64,000 nucleotides of DNA, from the NCBI RefSeq assembly GCF_022662575.1, contig NZ_JALBFU010000001.1, positions 57,188-121,187 on the forward strand, written 5' to 3'. Below the pieces are notes generated by a model. That model had not been told where the DNA came from and ran no database searches. It saw only the letters and a program-made list of their open reading frames with translations. This stretch comes from Luteimonas aquatica. GTDB taxonomy: Bacteria; Pseudomonadota; Gammaproteobacteria; Xanthomonadales; Xanthomonadaceae. The first letter of the stretch is position 1. Every line of letters starts with the position of its first letter. Below, one piece after another: positions 55,385 to 64,000 of this stretch. A program made the translations under genes and the position numbers.

Positions 55385-55840
55385 ATGTTGTTGCTGATCC
55401 TCAACGTCATATTCGTGCTCATCGCCATCGCGATGATCGCGCTGATCCTCATGCAGCGCGGCGCAGGCGCACAGGCCGGCTCCGGCTTCGGCGGCGGCGC
55501 CTCCGCCACCGTGTTCGGCGCGCGCGGCTCGTCCAACTTCCTGTCCAAGGCCACCAAGTGGCTGGCGGTCGCGTTCTTCGTGATCACGCTGTACATGGCC
55601 TGGAACGCCACCCACAGCGCCCGCCCGGCCGCGGCCGGCCAGCAGGATCTCGGCGTGATGGGGCAGATCCCGACCGTCCCGGCGGCCGATCCGGCCAAGG
55701 CGCCTCCGGCGCCGACGCAGAACGCTCCGTCGCAGGCTCCCGCGCAATCGGTGCCGCAGGCGCCGGCGCAGCCGGCCGGCGCGCAACCGCAATCACAGCA
55801 GCCGGCGCCCGCGCAACCCTCTCCGCAGGACAAGCGATAA
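55385..55840 (+). CDS. secG: Preprotein translocase subunit SecG
   Basis: Small membrane subunit of the SecYEG channel. The 151-residue protein has two transmembrane helices (residues about 2-22 and 57-77) around the conserved loop QRGAGAQAGSGFGGGASATV. A long Pro/Ala/Gln-rich cytoplasmic tail (about residues 90-151) goes beyond the roughly 110 residues of E. coli SecG. It follows tpiA by 63 bp, the common tpiA-secG-tRNA-Leu order. A TACAAT at 55162-55167, inside tpiA, may add a promoter. Confidence 0.94.
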   Translation: MLLLILNVIFVLIAIAMIALILMQRGAGAQAGSGFGGGASATVFGARGSSNFLSKATKWLAVAFFVITLYMAWNATHSARPAAAGQQDLGVMGQIPTVPAADPAKAPPAPTQNAPSQAPAQSVPQAPAQPAGAQPQSQQPAPAQPSPQDKR

Positions 55841-55844
55841 CGCT

Positions 55845-55850
55845 TACAAT
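55845..55850 (+). promoter_or_regulatory. Putative -10 box for tRNA-Leu
   Basis: TACAAT lies 43 nt before the mature tRNA 5' end and is followed by a GC-rich discriminator. It starts 4 nt after the secG stop. Confidence 0.45.
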
Positions 55851-55893
55851 AGTCGGGTTCCGCGCGGGGTTCTCGCGCGGGACGGAAGAAATT

Positions 55894-55978
55894 GCCCAGG
55901 TGGCGGAATTGGTAGACGCACTACCTTGAGGTGGTAGCGGCTTCGGTCGTGGGGGTTCGAGTCCCCCCTTGGGCACCA
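55894..55978 (+). tRNA. tRNA-Leu (anticodon GAG)
   Basis: An 85-nt cloverleaf with encoded CCA. The 7-bp acceptor stem (GCCCAGG with CTTGGGC, one G-T pair) brackets a D arm (GGTAGACGC region). The anticodon stem CTACC/GGTAG has loop TTGAGGT with anticodon GAG at 55928-55930. A long variable arm is typical of tRNA-Leu, and the T arm contains GGTTCGAGTCC. Genomic CCA is at 55976-55978. It reads CUC/CUU leucine codons. Confidence 0.96.
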
Positions 55979-56007
55979 TTTTTACTAGTAGAGCGGGAGT
56001 GGGCACG

Positions 56008-56050
56008 GGAAAGGAAGAGCGGGCAGCTGGTTTCGCCGGACTTCTTTTCC
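56008..56050. repeat. Imperfect hairpin after tRNA-Leu
   Basis: GGAAAGGAAG (56008-56017) and CTTCTTTTCC (56041-56050) form a 10-bp stem with one G-T pair and a 23-nt loop. A T run (55979-55984) lies between it and the tRNA end, which may be a tRNA terminator. Confidence 0.45.
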
Positions 56051-56074
56051 AGGCTTCATTCCTCGCATAGCCAC

Positions 56075-56172
56075 AGAGCGGAAATGCGCTGAAGAGGAGC
56101 AGGAAACGAGGGAAGGGCAGGCCGTAGCGTCCTCGACTCCGATCCGACTCCTCTTCGCTTCGTTTCCGCTCT
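56075..56172. repeat. Long imperfect inverted repeat in the nuoA leader
   Basis: Two 25-nt arms, 56075-56099 and 56148-56172, pair over AGAGCGGAAA/TTTCCGCTCT (10 bp) and GAAGAGGAG/CTCCTCTTC (9 bp), with a 6-nt internal bulge on each side. The right arm ends 18 nt before the GTG of nuoA. It could form a large hairpin in the nuo transcript leader. Confidence 0.6.
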
Positions 56173-56190
56173 CAAGCCGAGAGAACACGA

Positions 56191-56547
56191 GTGCTGGCCG
56201 AATACCTGCCGACCCTGCTGTTCCTGTTCGTTGCCACCGGAATCGGCATCGCATTGCTGATCATCGGCAACGTGCTCGGGCCCAAGCGCCCGACCCCCGA
56301 GAAGCTGTCGCCGTACGAATGCGGCTTCGCCGCGTTCGAGGACGCGCGCATGCAGTTCGACGTGCGCTACTACCTGATCGCGATCCAGTTCATCATTTTC
56401 GACCTGGAAATCATCTTCATCGTGCCCTGGGCCACCGTGTTCCGCGAACTCGGTCCGCTCGGCCTGGTCGAGATGGGCATCTTCGCCGGCATGCTGCTGC
56501 TCGGCTTCATCTACGTTTGGAAGAAAGGAGCGCTGGAATGGGAGTGA
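56191..56547 (+). CDS. nuoA: NADH-quinone oxidoreductase subunit A
   Basis: First subunit of proton-pumping complex I. The 118-residue membrane protein has three transmembrane helices (about residues 8-28, 62-82 and 92-112). Family segments are [20 protein letters not shown] and [18 protein letters not shown]. The start is GTG with no strong Shine-Dalgarno sequence. Its stop overlaps the nuoB start by 10 nt. It opens the nuoA-H run, which continues past the window end. Confidence 0.95.
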   Translation: MLAEYLPTLLFLFVATGIGIALLIIGNVLGPKRPTPEKLSPYECGFAAFEDARMQFDVRYYLIAIQFIIFDLEIIFIVPWATVFRELGPLGLVEMGIFAGMLLLGFIYVWKKGALEWE

Positions 56548-57116
56548 GCCAGACCGTCGCGCGCCTGATGAACAACCCGCTGCCGGAAGGCCGGGTCGAC
56601 GACATCCTGCGCCCCGAGGGTGAGAATCCGCTGCTCGAGCGCGGTTTCGTCACCACCAGCTCCGACGTGCTGCTCAACTGGGCGCGCACCGGCTCGATGT
56701 GGCCGATGACCTTCGGCCTGGCCTGCTGCGCGGTGGAGATGATGCACGCCGGCGCCGCGCGCCTGGACCTGGACCGCTACGGCGTGGTGTTCCGCCCCTC
56801 GCCGCGCCAGTCCGACGTAATGATCGTGGCCGGCACCCTGGTCAACAAGATGGCCCCGGCGCTGCGCAAGGTCTACGACCAGATGCCCGACCCGAAGTGG
56901 GTCATCTCGATGGGCAGCTGCGCCAACGGCGGCGGCTACTACCACTATTCCTACGCCGTGGTGCGCGGCTGCGACCGCATCGTGCCGGTGGACGTGTACG
57001 TGCCCGGCTGTCCGCCCACCGCCGAGGCGCTGGTGTACGGCATCCTGCAGCTGCAGAAGAAGATCCGCCGCGGTACCAACTTCGGCGACAACAAGACCGG
57101 CCTGCGCGAAGGCTGA
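56538..57116 (+). CDS. nuoB: NADH-quinone oxidoreductase subunit B
   Basis: Peripheral-arm subunit that holds the terminal [4Fe-4S] cluster N2 next to the quinone site. The 192-residue protein has the adjacent cysteines in [15 protein letters not shown] near residue 60. The other cysteines are in [16 protein letters not shown] and [17 protein letters not shown]. The ATG overlaps the nuoA end by 10 nt. Confidence 0.96.
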   Translation: MGVSQTVARLMNNPLPEGRVDDILRPEGENPLLERGFVTTSSDVLLNWARTGSMWPMTFGLACCAVEMMHAGAARLDLDRYGVVFRPSPRQSDVMIVAGTLVNKMAPALRKVYDQMPDPKWVISMGSCANGGGYYHYSYAVVRGCDRIVPVDVYVPGCPPTAEALVYGILQLQKKIRRGTNFGDNKTGLREG

Positions 57117-57120
57117 TGCC

Positions 57121-57885
57121 ATGACTGCTGAAACCGCAAACGCTTTCGCCGACCGCCTGCGCGCCCGCTTCCCCGACGCCGAGGTCAGCGTCGCGCAGCC
57201 GCGCGGGGAGGTCGGCATCGTGTTCTCCAACGAGACCTCGCACGGAAACTGCAGGATCCTGCGCGACGAGTTCGGCTTCGAGCAGCTGGTCGACGTCGCC
57301 GGCGTGGACTACCTCGGCTACGGCAGCGACGAATGGGACACCGACGTGTCCTCGGAAGGCTTCAGCCGTGGCGTGGAGGGCCGCAACGTCGGGCGCTTCA
57401 AGTTCGGCGAGGCGCCCAGCCGTCAGGTCGCCGAGCCGCAGGGCGAGGCGCCGATGCCGGTGCCGCGGCAGCGCTTCGCCGCGGTGCTGCAGCTGCTGTC
57501 GGTGCGCAACAACCGCCGCCTGCGCGTGAAGACCTTCGCGCCCAACGACGACCTGCCGATCGTCGCCTCGGTGACTGACCTGTGGCCGGTGGCCAACTGG
57601 TTCGAGCGCGAGGCCTTCGACCTGTTCGGCATCGTCTTCCAGGGGCATCCGGACCTGCGCCGCATCCTCACCGACTACGGCTTCGTCGGCCATCCTTTCC
57701 GCAAGGACTTCCCGTTGATCGGCAACGTCGAGGTGCGCTACGACGCCGAGAAGAAGCGCGTGGTCTACGAGCCGGTGACCTCGGTCGAGCCGCGCGTGGG
57801 CGTTCCGCGCGTGGTGCGCGACGACGCCCGCTACGCGACCGCGGCCGGCGAACAGATGAGCCGCAAGGCGGAGGGCGCGAAATGA
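57121..57885 (+). CDS. nuoC: NADH-quinone oxidoreductase subunit C
   Basis: The 30-kDa peripheral subunit that packs against NuoD. The 254-residue protein carries the 30-kDa signature [20 protein letters not shown] near residue 160, then [20 protein letters not shown]. It has a longer N-terminal region than the core domain (about residues 1-70). It lies 4 bp after nuoB and overlaps the nuoD start (ATGA). Confidence 0.95.
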   Translation: MTAETANAFADRLRARFPDAEVSVAQPRGEVGIVFSNETSHGNCRILRDEFGFEQLVDVAGVDYLGYGSDEWDTDVSSEGFSRGVEGRNVGRFKFGEAPSRQVAEPQGEAPMPVPRQRFAAVLQLLSVRNNRRLRVKTFAPNDDLPIVASVTDLWPVANWFEREAFDLFGIVFQGHPDLRRILTDYGFVGHPFRKDFPLIGNVEVRYDAEKKRVVYEPVTSVEPRVGVPRVVRDDARYATAAGEQMSRKAEGAK

Positions 57886-59204
57886 GCGCACAACCCGAAG
57901 CCCATCCGCATCCCTCGCACCTGCCCTTCGCCAGCAACGGCAACGAGGCCAGGCAGGAGATCCGCAACTACACGCTGAACTTCGGCCCGCAGCACCCCGC
58001 CGCGCACGGCGTGCTGCGCCTGATCCTGGAGATGGACGGCGAGGTGGTGCAGCGCGCCGATCCGCACGTCGGCCTGCTGCATCGCGGCACCGAGAAGCTG
58101 GCCGAGTCCAAGCCGTTCAACCAGTCGATCGGCTACATGGATCGCCTGGACTACGTGTCGATGATGTGCAACGAGCACGCATACGTGCGCGCCATCGAGT
58201 CCCTGATGGGCATCGAGGCGCCCGAGCGCGCGCAGTGGATCCGCACGATGTTCGACGAGATCACGCGCATCCTGAACCACCTGATGTGGGTGGGCTCGAA
58301 CGCGCTCGACCTCGGCGCCATGGCGGTGTTCCTGTACGCCTTCCGCGAGCGCGAGGAACTGATGGACGTGTACGAGGCGGTGAGCGGCGCGCGCATGCAC
58401 GCCACCTACTACCGCCCGGGCGGCGTCTACCGCGACCTGCCCGAGCGCATGCCGCAGTACCGCGAGTCGCCGTGGAAGAAGGGCGCCAACCTCAAGCGCT
58501 TCAACGCCTGGCGCGAAGGCTCGATGCTGGACTACCTGGAGGCCTTCGCCAAGGACTTCCCGCACCGCATCGACGAGTACGAGACGCTGCTCACCGACAA
58601 CCGCATCTGGAAGCAGCGCACCGTCGGCATCGGCGTGATCCCGCCCGAGCAGGCGCTGGCCTGGGGCATGACCGGCCCGATGCTGCGCGGTTCCGGCGTG
58701 GCCTGGGACCTGCGCAAGAAGCAGCCCTACGCCAAGTACGCCGAGGTCGACTTCGACATCCCGGTGGGCGTGAAGGGCGACTGCTACGACCGCTACCTGG
58801 TGCGCGTGGCCGAGATGCGCCAGTCGGTGCGCATCATCGAGCAGTGCGTGAAATGGCTGAGGGCCAATCCGGGCCCGGTGATGCTCGACAACTACAAGGT
58901 GTCGCCTCCCTCCCGCGAGGAGATGAAGGACGACATGGAAGCGCTGATCCATCACTTCAAGCTGTTCAGCGAAGGCTACTGCGTGCCGGCCGGCGAGACC
59001 TACAGCGCGGTCGAGGCGCCCAAGGGCGAGTTCGGCTGCTACCTGATTTCCGACGGCGCCAACAAGCCCTTCCGCGTGCACCTGCGCGCGCCGGGCTTCG
59101 CGCACCTGTCGTCGATGGACGAGATCGTGAAGGGCCACATGCTGGCCGACGTGGTGGCGATGATCGGCACCTACGACATCGTGTTCGGGGAAATCGACCG
59201 ATGA
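57882..59204 (+). CDS. nuoD: NADH-quinone oxidoreductase subunit D
   Basis: The 49-kDa subunit that forms much of the quinone-binding pocket with NuoB. The 440-residue protein has [20 protein letters not shown] near residue 30. Others are [18 protein letters not shown], the fold helix around [14 protein letters not shown], and a C-terminal [12 protein letters not shown]. The ATG overlaps the nuoC stop by 4 nt. Its stop overlaps a 16-codon ORF that leads into nuoE. Confidence 0.96.
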   Translation: MSAQPEAHPHPSHLPFASNGNEARQEIRNYTLNFGPQHPAAHGVLRLILEMDGEVVQRADPHVGLLHRGTEKLAESKPFNQSIGYMDRLDYVSMMCNEHAYVRAIESLMGIEAPERAQWIRTMFDEITRILNHLMWVGSNALDLGAMAVFLYAFREREELMDVYEAVSGARMHATYYRPGGVYRDLPERMPQYRESPWKKGANLKRFNAWREGSMLDYLEAFAKDFPHRIDEYETLLTDNRIWKQRTVGIGVIPPEQALAWGMTGPMLRGSGVAWDLRKKQPYAKYAEVDFDIPVGVKGDCYDRYLVRVAEMRQSVRIIEQCVKWLRANPGPVMLDNYKVSPPSREEMKDDMEALIHHFKLFSEGYCVPAGETYSAVEAPKGEFGCYLISDGANKPFRVHLRAPGFAHLSSMDEIVKGHMLADVVAMIGTYDIVFGEIDR

Positions 59205-59251
59205 GGGCTGGACCGATGAAAGCTGGACCGATGAAGGCGAGCGACCGATGA
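59201..59251 (+). CDS. 16-codon ORF bridging nuoD and nuoE
   Basis: The peptide would be [16 protein letters not shown]. Its ATG (59201) overlaps the nuoD stop, and its TGA (59249-59251) overlaps the nuoE ATG (59248), each as ATGA. It is made of start-like units of 15, 15 and 17 nt (59201, 59216, 59231) that resemble the first codons of nuoE. It probably arose by duplication of the nuoE start region. Translation is not shown; a coupling role is inferred. Confidence 0.4.
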   Translation: MRAGPMKAGPMKASDR

Positions 59252-59775
59252 GAGCGACCGGCAACTTCGAGAATGCGCGCAACGTCGACCCGATGGTGGT
59301 GCTCGAGGAGCGCACGCGCGCGCACATCGACCACTGGCTGACCAAGTTCCCGCCCGACCGCAAGCGTTCGGCGGTGCTGCAGGGCCTGTTCGCGGCGCAG
59401 GAGCAGAACGGCGGCTGGCTCACCGACGAGCTGATCGCCGGCGTGGCCAAGTACCTCGACCTGCCGCCGGTGTGGGCCTACGAGGTGGCGACGTTCTACT
59501 CGATGTTCGAGACGCAGAAAGTCGGCCGCAACAACGTGGCCTTCTGCACCAACATCAGCTGCTGGCTCAACGGCGCCGAGGACCTGGTCCGCCACGCCGA
59601 GAAGAAGCTCGGCTGCAAGCTGGGAGAGTCGACCGCGGACGGCCGCGTCTACCTCAAGCGCGAGGAAGAGTGCGTCGCCGGCTGCTGCGGCGCGCCGGTG
59701 GTCGTGATCAATGGCCATTACCACGAGAAGCTCGACGCCGCGAAGGTCGACGAGCTGCTCGACCAGTTGAAATAA
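59248..59775 (+). CDS. nuoE: NADH-quinone oxidoreductase subunit E
   Basis: The 24-kDa [2Fe-2S] subunit of the NADH-oxidising module. The 175-residue protein has a helical N-terminus (AAQEQNGGWLTDELIAGVAK) and VATFYSMFETQKVGRNNV. The four cluster cysteines lie in FCTNISCWLNGAEDL and EECVAGCCGAPVVVING. A 3-codon ATG-GCG-AAG-TGA follows at 59778-59789 before nuoF. Confidence 0.95.
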   Translation: MRATGNFENARNVDPMVVLEERTRAHIDHWLTKFPPDRKRSAVLQGLFAAQEQNGGWLTDELIAGVAKYLDLPPVWAYEVATFYSMFETQKVGRNNVAFCTNISCWLNGAEDLVRHAEKKLGCKLGESTADGRVYLKREEECVAGCCGAPVVVINGHYHEKLDAAKVDELLDQLK

Positions 59776-59802
59776 GCATGGCGAAGTGAGGCTGGATCAG
59801 GC

Positions 59803-61146
59803 ATGGCACATCACCCCACCCATTCGGAAGGTTATGGACCCGTCGGCCCCGCGCCGAAGGAGCACCAGGCCGTCTACACCACGCTGCATTTCGACAAGCC
59901 CTGGTCGTACGAGAACTACCTCAAGACCGGCGGCTACAGCGCGCTGCGCAAGATCCTCGAGGAGAAGATCGCGCCGGCCGACGTGGTCGAGATGGTCAAG
60001 CAGTCCGGCCTGCGCGGCCGCGGCGGCGCGGGCTTCCCGACCGGCCTGAAGTGGAGCTTCATGCCCAAGGGCGAGATGCAGAAGTACATCCTCTGCAATT
60101 CCGACGAATCCGAGCCCGGCACCGCCAAGGACCGCGACATCCTGCGCTACAACCCGCATGCGGTGATCGAGGGCATGGCGATCGCCTGCTATGCCACCGG
60201 CTCCAGCGTCGGCTACAACTACCTGCGCGGCGAGTTCCACCACGAGCCGTTCGAGCATCTCGAGGAAGCCACCGCCGAGGCCTACAAGCACGGCTGGCTG
60301 GGCAAGAACATCCTCGGCAGCGGCGTGGACATCGACCTGTACAACGCCCTCGGCGCCGGCGCCTACATCTGCGGCGAGGAAACCGCGCTGATGGAATCGC
60401 TGGAAGGCAAGAAGGGCCAGCCGCGCTTCAAGCCGCCGTTCCCGGCCAACTTCGGCCTGTACGGCAAGCCGACCACCATCAACAACACCGAGACCTACGC
60501 CTCGGTGCCGGCCATCGTGCGCAACGGCGCGCAATGGTTCATGGAGCTGGGCAAGCCCAACAACGGCGGCTGCAAGATCTTCTCGGTCTCCGGCCACGTC
60601 AACCGGCCGGGCAACTACGAGATCCGCCTGGGCACCTCGTTCGCGGAGCTGCTGGAGATGGCCGGCGGCGTGCGCAACGGCCACAAGCTCAAGGGCGTGA
60701 TCCCGGGCGGTTCGTCGATGCCGGTGCTGCCGGCCGAGACCATGATGGGCCTGACCATGGACTACGACGCGATCCAGAAGGCAGGTTCCGGCCTCGGGTC
60801 GGGCGCCGTGATCGTGATGGACGAGACCACCTGCATGGTGCGCGCCTGCCAGCGCATCGCGCGCTTCTATTTCAAGGAAAGCTGCGGCCAGTGCACGCCC
60901 TGCCGCGAGGGCACGGGCTGGATGTACCGCGTGCTGACCCGCATCGTCGACGGGCAGGCCACGCTCGACGACCTGAACATGCTCAAGGCCGCCGCCGGCC
61001 AGATCGAAGGCCACACCATCTGCGCCTTCGGCGAGGCCGCCGCCTGGCCGGTGCAGGGCTTCCTGCGCCACTTCTGGGACGAGTTCGAGTACTTCATCCG
61101 CAACGGCCGTTCTATCGTCGACGAAAAGCTCGGAGTCGCCGCATGA
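59803..61146 (+). CDS. nuoF: NADH-quinone oxidoreductase subunit F
   Basis: The 51-kDa subunit that binds NADH and FMN and holds cluster N3. The 447-residue protein has [20 protein letters not shown] near residue 69 and [18 protein letters not shown]. The FMN loop is [20 protein letters not shown], and the [4Fe-4S] ligands are in [18 protein letters not shown] and [15 protein letters not shown]. Its stop overlaps the nuoG start (ATGA). Confidence 0.97.
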   Translation: MAHHPTHSEGYGPVGPAPKEHQAVYTTLHFDKPWSYENYLKTGGYSALRKILEEKIAPADVVEMVKQSGLRGRGGAGFPTGLKWSFMPKGEMQKYILCNSDESEPGTAKDRDILRYNPHAVIEGMAIACYATGSSVGYNYLRGEFHHEPFEHLEEATAEAYKHGWLGKNILGSGVDIDLYNALGAGAYICGEETALMESLEGKKGQPRFKPPFPANFGLYGKPTTINNTETYASVPAIVRNGAQWFMELGKPNNGGCKIFSVSGHVNRPGNYEIRLGTSFAELLEMAGGVRNGHKLKGVIPGGSSMPVLPAETMMGLTMDYDAIQKAGSGLGSGAVIVMDETTCMVRACQRIARFYFKESCGQCTPCREGTGWMYRVLTRIVDGQATLDDLNMLKAAAGQIEGHTICAFGEAAAWPVQGFLRHFWDEFEYFIRNGRSIVDEKLGVAA

Positions 61147-63386
61147 GCGCGCAGCCGGTCAACCCGAACCTGCCGCCCGACCACGTCACCGTCTTCATCG
61201 ACGGCGTCGAGCTGGCCGCGCCCAAGGGCTCGATGATCATCCAGGCCGCCGACAAGGCCGGCATCCCGATCCCGCGCTTCTGCTACCACGACAAGCTGGC
61301 GATCGCCGCCAACTGCCGCATGTGCCTGGTCGACTCGGAAATGGGCGGGCGTCCTTCGCCCAAGCCCATCCCGGCCTGCGCCACGCCGGTGGCCGACGGC
61401 ATGAAGGTGTTCACGCGCAACGACAAGGCGCTCAAGGCGCAGCGCAACGTGATGGAGTTCCTGCTGATCAACCATCCGCTCGACTGCCCGATCTGCGATC
61501 AGGGCGGCGAGTGCGAGCTGCAGGACCTCTCGCTCGGCTACGGCCGTTCGGTCAGCCGCTTCCAGGAGCGCAAGCGCGTGGTCGCCGACGAGGACCTCGG
61601 TCCGCTGGTGGCCACCGAGATGACGCGCTGCATCCAGTGCACGCGCTGCGTCCGCTTCACCGCCGAGGTCGCCGGCACCTACGAGCTGGGCGGCATGCAA
61701 CGCGGCGAGAACCTGCAGATCGGCACCTACGACGGCAAGCCGCTGACCACCGAGCTGTCGGGCAACGTCATCGACGTCTGCCCGGTGGGCGCGCTGACCA
61801 ACAAGGTGTTCCGCTTCCGCGCGCGCCCCTGGGAGCTGATCGCCAAGGACTCGCTCGGCTACCACGATGCGATGGGCAGCAACCTGTTCCTGCACGCCCG
61901 CCGCGGCGACGTGCTGCGTGCCGTGCCGCGCGACAACGAGGCGGTCAACGAGTGCTGGCTGTCCGACCGCGACCGCTACTCGCACCAGGGCCTGTACGCG
62001 CCCGACCGCGCGCTGCGTCCGCAGGTCAAGGACAACGGCGAGTGGCGCGACGTCTCATGGGAAGAAGCGCTGGCCAGGGCCGCGAAGATCCTGCGCGACA
62101 ATGCCGCCGACGACCTCGGCATCCTGGTGCACCCGGCCACCTCGAACGAGGAGGGCGCATTGCTGGCGCGCTTCGCGGAAGGGTTGGGCACCGGCAACCT
62201 CGACCACCGCATCGCCCAGCGCGATCTCTCCGACGCCGCCGTCGCCGAAGCATTCGCCGCGCCGGTCGCGGAGATCGAAAAGGCCGACGTCGTGGTGATC
62301 GTGGGCAGCCAGCTGCGCCACGAGCTGCCGCTGCTGCACCAGCGCCTGCGCAAGGCCTGGCGCCGTGGCGCCAAGCTGCACGTGGTCAACCCGGTCGATT
62401 TCGAGTTCGCCTTCGACCTCGCCTCCAAGACCATCGTGCCGCCTTCGCGGATCGCCGGGGCCCTGGCCTCGGGCGAGCTGGCGCAGGCGCTGCAGGGCGC
62501 CGCGCATGCCGTGGTGCTGGTCGGCGCGATCGCGGAGAACGGTCCGCACGCGGCCGCGATCCGCCAGGCCGCGCGCGCGTTCGCGCAGGCCAACAACGCC
62601 GCGCTGTGCCGCATCCCGCAGGGCGCCAACGCGCTCGGCCTGGCGCGCCTGGGCGTGCTGCCGGCCACGCGCGACGCGCAGGCCATGCTGGCCCAGCCGC
62701 GCGGCGGCTATCTTCTCTACGGGATCGAGCCGGGGCTGGATTTCGCCGACCAGGCGGCCGCGATGCAGGCGCTGGGCGGCGCGCAGGTGGTGGCCTTCAG
62801 CCACTTCGCCTGCCAGTCCACGCGTGCGGTCGCCGACGTGATCCTGCCGATCGGCCTGCTGCCCGAGGTCGATGCCACGCTCACCAACCTCGACGGCCTC
62901 GAGCAGAGCGCCGTGCCCGGCGGCAAGCTGCCGGCCGAGGCGCGCGCCGGCTGGCGCGTGCTGCGCGCGCTCGGCGGCGACCTGGGGCTGCCCGGTTTCG
63001 ACTTCACCGACCTGGCCGGCCTGCGCGCCGGCATCGCGCCGCGCGCCGTGTCGCCGGCCGCCTCTCAGGCATCGGCCGAGGCGGGCGAGGGACTGGAGCT
63101 GGCGGTCTCGCAGGCGATCTACCGCGTGGACGCGGTGACGCGCCGCGCCGAGGCGCTGCAGGCGCATCCGCTCAATGTCGGCCCGCGCATCGTGCTGCAT
63201 TCTCGCGACGCCGGCGTCCTGGGCGTGGGCGAGGGCGCGATGGCCAAGGTCTCCAACGCCGTCGGCACCGCCACCTTGCAGGTGGCCGTCGACGACCGCG
63301 TCGCCGAGGGCGCGGCCTGGATCGAATCCGGCTACGGCGCCACCGCCGCGCTCGGCGCCGGCCGCGTCAAGGTGGTGGCCGCATGA
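61143..63386 (+). CDS. nuoG: NADH-quinone oxidoreductase subunit G
   Basis: The largest subunit, carrying several Fe-S clusters between NuoF and NuoI. The 747-residue protein has a ferredoxin-like [2Fe-2S] site ([15 protein letters not shown] near residue 44), then [17 protein letters not shown] (with the His ligand). Two [4Fe-4S] sites, [11 protein letters not shown] and [11 protein letters not shown], follow. The rest is a degenerate molybdopterin-oxidoreductase-like domain. Cysteine count in the C-terminal half is low, so the extra cluster of some NuoG proteins is not evident. Confidence 0.96.
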   Translation: MSAQPVNPNLPPDHVTVFIDGVELAAPKGSMIIQAADKAGIPIPRFCYHDKLAIAANCRMCLVDSEMGGRPSPKPIPACATPVADGMKVFTRNDKALKAQRNVMEFLLINHPLDCPICDQGGECELQDLSLGYGRSVSRFQERKRVVADEDLGPLVATEMTRCIQCTRCVRFTAEVAGTYELGGMQRGENLQIGTYDGKPLTTELSGNVIDVCPVGALTNKVFRFRARPWELIAKDSLGYHDAMGSNLFLHARRGDVLRAVPRDNEAVNECWLSDRDRYSHQGLYAPDRALRPQVKDNGEWRDVSWEEALARAAKILRDNAADDLGILVHPATSNEEGALLARFAEGLGTGNLDHRIAQRDLSDAAVAEAFAAPVAEIEKADVVVIVGSQLRHELPLLHQRLRKAWRRGAKLHVVNPVDFEFAFDLASKTIVPPSRIAGALASGELAQALQGAAHAVVLVGAIAENGPHAAAIRQAARAFAQANNAALCRIPQGANALGLARLGVLPATRDAQAMLAQPRGGYLLYGIEPGLDFADQAAAMQALGGAQVVAFSHFACQSTRAVADVILPIGLLPEVDATLTNLDGLEQSAVPGGKLPAEARAGWRVLRALGGDLGLPGFDFTDLAGLRAGIAPRAVSPAASQASAEAGEGLELAVSQAIYRVDAVTRRAEALQAHPLNVGPRIVLHSRDAGVLGVGEGAMAKVSNAVGTATLQVAVDDRVAEGAAWIESGYGATAALGAGRVKVVAA

Positions 63387-64000
63387 GCGCCGCTTTCATG
63401 AGCACGTCTTTTATGAGCATGCCGACGAGCATGTCATCGATGAACACGGCCAGCCTGCTCTCCGACCTGACCGCGCCGCTGCACGACTGGCTGCTCTCGC
63501 TGGGCGCGATCGGCGTGGTGCTGTGGATCGTGCTGAAGATCCTCGTCATCGCCGTGCCGGTGATCCTGGCGGTGGCCTTCTACGTGGTCTGGGAGCGCAA
63601 GCTGATCGGCTGGATGCACGTGCGCCATGGGCCGATGTACGTGGGCATGGGCATCTTCCAGGCCTTCGCCGACGTCTTCAAGCTGCTGTTCAAGGAAGTG
63701 ATCCAGCCCAGCAGCGCGCAGCGCGCGCTGTACATCCTGGCGCCGCTGATCACGCTGGCGCCGGCGTTCGCGGCCTGGGCGGTGATGCCCTTCGACGCGC
63801 AGCTGGTGCTGTCCAACGCCAACGCCGGCCTGCTGTACCTGCTGGCGATGACCTCGCTGGGCGTGTACGGCATCATCCTCGCCGGCTGGGCGTCGAACTC
63901 GAAGTACGCCTTCCTCGGCGCGATGCGTTCGGCCGCGCAGGTGGTCAGCTACGAGATCGCGATGGGCTTCGCCCTGGTCGGCGTGATGGTCGGCGCGGGC
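63383..64000 (+). CDS. nuoH: NADH-quinone oxidoreductase subunit H (5' part)
   Basis: Membrane subunit at the quinone-site entrance; the window ends inside the gene (206 codons seen of roughly 330-360). An N-terminal part with at least two helices leads to [20 protein letters not shown], then [20 protein letters not shown], both diagnostic of NuoH/ND1. The first 20 codons contain six in-frame ATGs (63383, 63398, 63413, 63419, 63431, 63440) made of repeated ATG-AGC units; the first overlaps the nuoG stop (ATGA). Which ATG is used is uncertain. Confidence 0.93.
   Translation, partial: MSAAFMSTSFMSMPTSMSSMNTASLLSDLTAPLHDWLLSLGAIGVVLWIVLKILVIAVPVILAVAFYVVWERKLIGWMHVRHGPMYVGMGIFQAFADVFKLLFKEVIQPSSAQRALYILAPLITLAPAFAAWAVMPFDAQLVLSNANAGLLYLLAMTSLGVYGIILAGWASNSKYAFLGAMRSAAQVVSYEIAMGFALVGVMVGAG

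Overview
The window is a gene-dense, high-GC (roughly 70%) chromosomal segment with no mobile element, CRISPR array or rRNA. Gene content and order point to the gammaproteobacterial order Xanthomonadales, most likely the Xanthomonadaceae/Lysobacteraceae: queG facing nnr-tsaE-amiC-mutL, a prmB-aroC-asd-fimV-truA-trpF-trpB-trpA-accD run, and tpiA-secG-tRNA-Leu-nuoA-H. The placement rests on recognised families and synteny, not on a database search, and the genus is not determined. Many promoters show a clear -10 box (TATAAT, TACAAT, TATGAT, TATACT) with poor -35 boxes. In several cases the -10 lies about 6-7 nt before the start codon, which predicts leaderless mRNAs.

Layout. 0-4.9 kb: pgi, then (minus) a secreted hydrolase-like protein with two discoidin domains, and queG. 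4.9-12.6 kb: nnr, tsaE, amiC, mutL, a DUF1684 lipoprotein and a TraB/GumN protein, running as one rightward block. 12.6-15.2 kb (minus): metG and a soluble RnfB-like ferredoxin. 15.4-25.3 kb: a chalcone-isomerase-like secreted protein, DUF2147, and two related TonB-dependent receptors on the minus strand with mrp/apbC, dcd, an RDD membrane protein and a small secreted protein between them. 25.4-34.9 kb: HIT and dienelactone hydrolase genes, rimO, greB, an NlpE-like lipoprotein, a HerA-like ATPase, a LysM lytic transglycosylase, a YhhN family protein, psd and a SCO copper chaperone. 35-50 kb: prmB, aroC, a 2-hydroxyacid dehydrogenase, asd, two tandem fimV genes, truA, trpF, trpB, a TfoX-domain gene, trpA, accD and glmM. 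50-54.5 kb: a small accessory group (IPNS-type oxygenase, two VOC proteins, a sigma-like protein, a DUF6445 protein, an SDR). 54.5-64 kb: tpiA, secG, tRNA-Leu(GAG) and nuoA-nuoH, the last cut by the window edge.

Functional themes: envelope and cell-wall work (amiC, mltD-like, fimV x2, psd, secG, lipoproteins, TonB receptors), amino-acid biosynthesis (aroC, asd, trpFBA), translation and its quality control (metG, truA, queG, tsaE, rimO, prmB), genome maintenance (mutL, dcd) and respiration (nuo, sco).

The most unusual signals are small-scale. The two fimV copies carry near-identical duplicated promoters, and the first has an apparently leaderless 10-codon ORF whose stop overlaps the fimV start. 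The nuo operon has duplicated start regions at three gene junctions, including a 16-codon ORF that bridges nuoD and nuoE with ATGA overlaps at both ends. The nuoA leader contains long inverted repeats. The 256-bp trpF-trpB spacer has a 27-codon ORF and three copies of a self-complementary 9-mer. I found no single large undescribed system such as a defence island or biosynthetic cluster.
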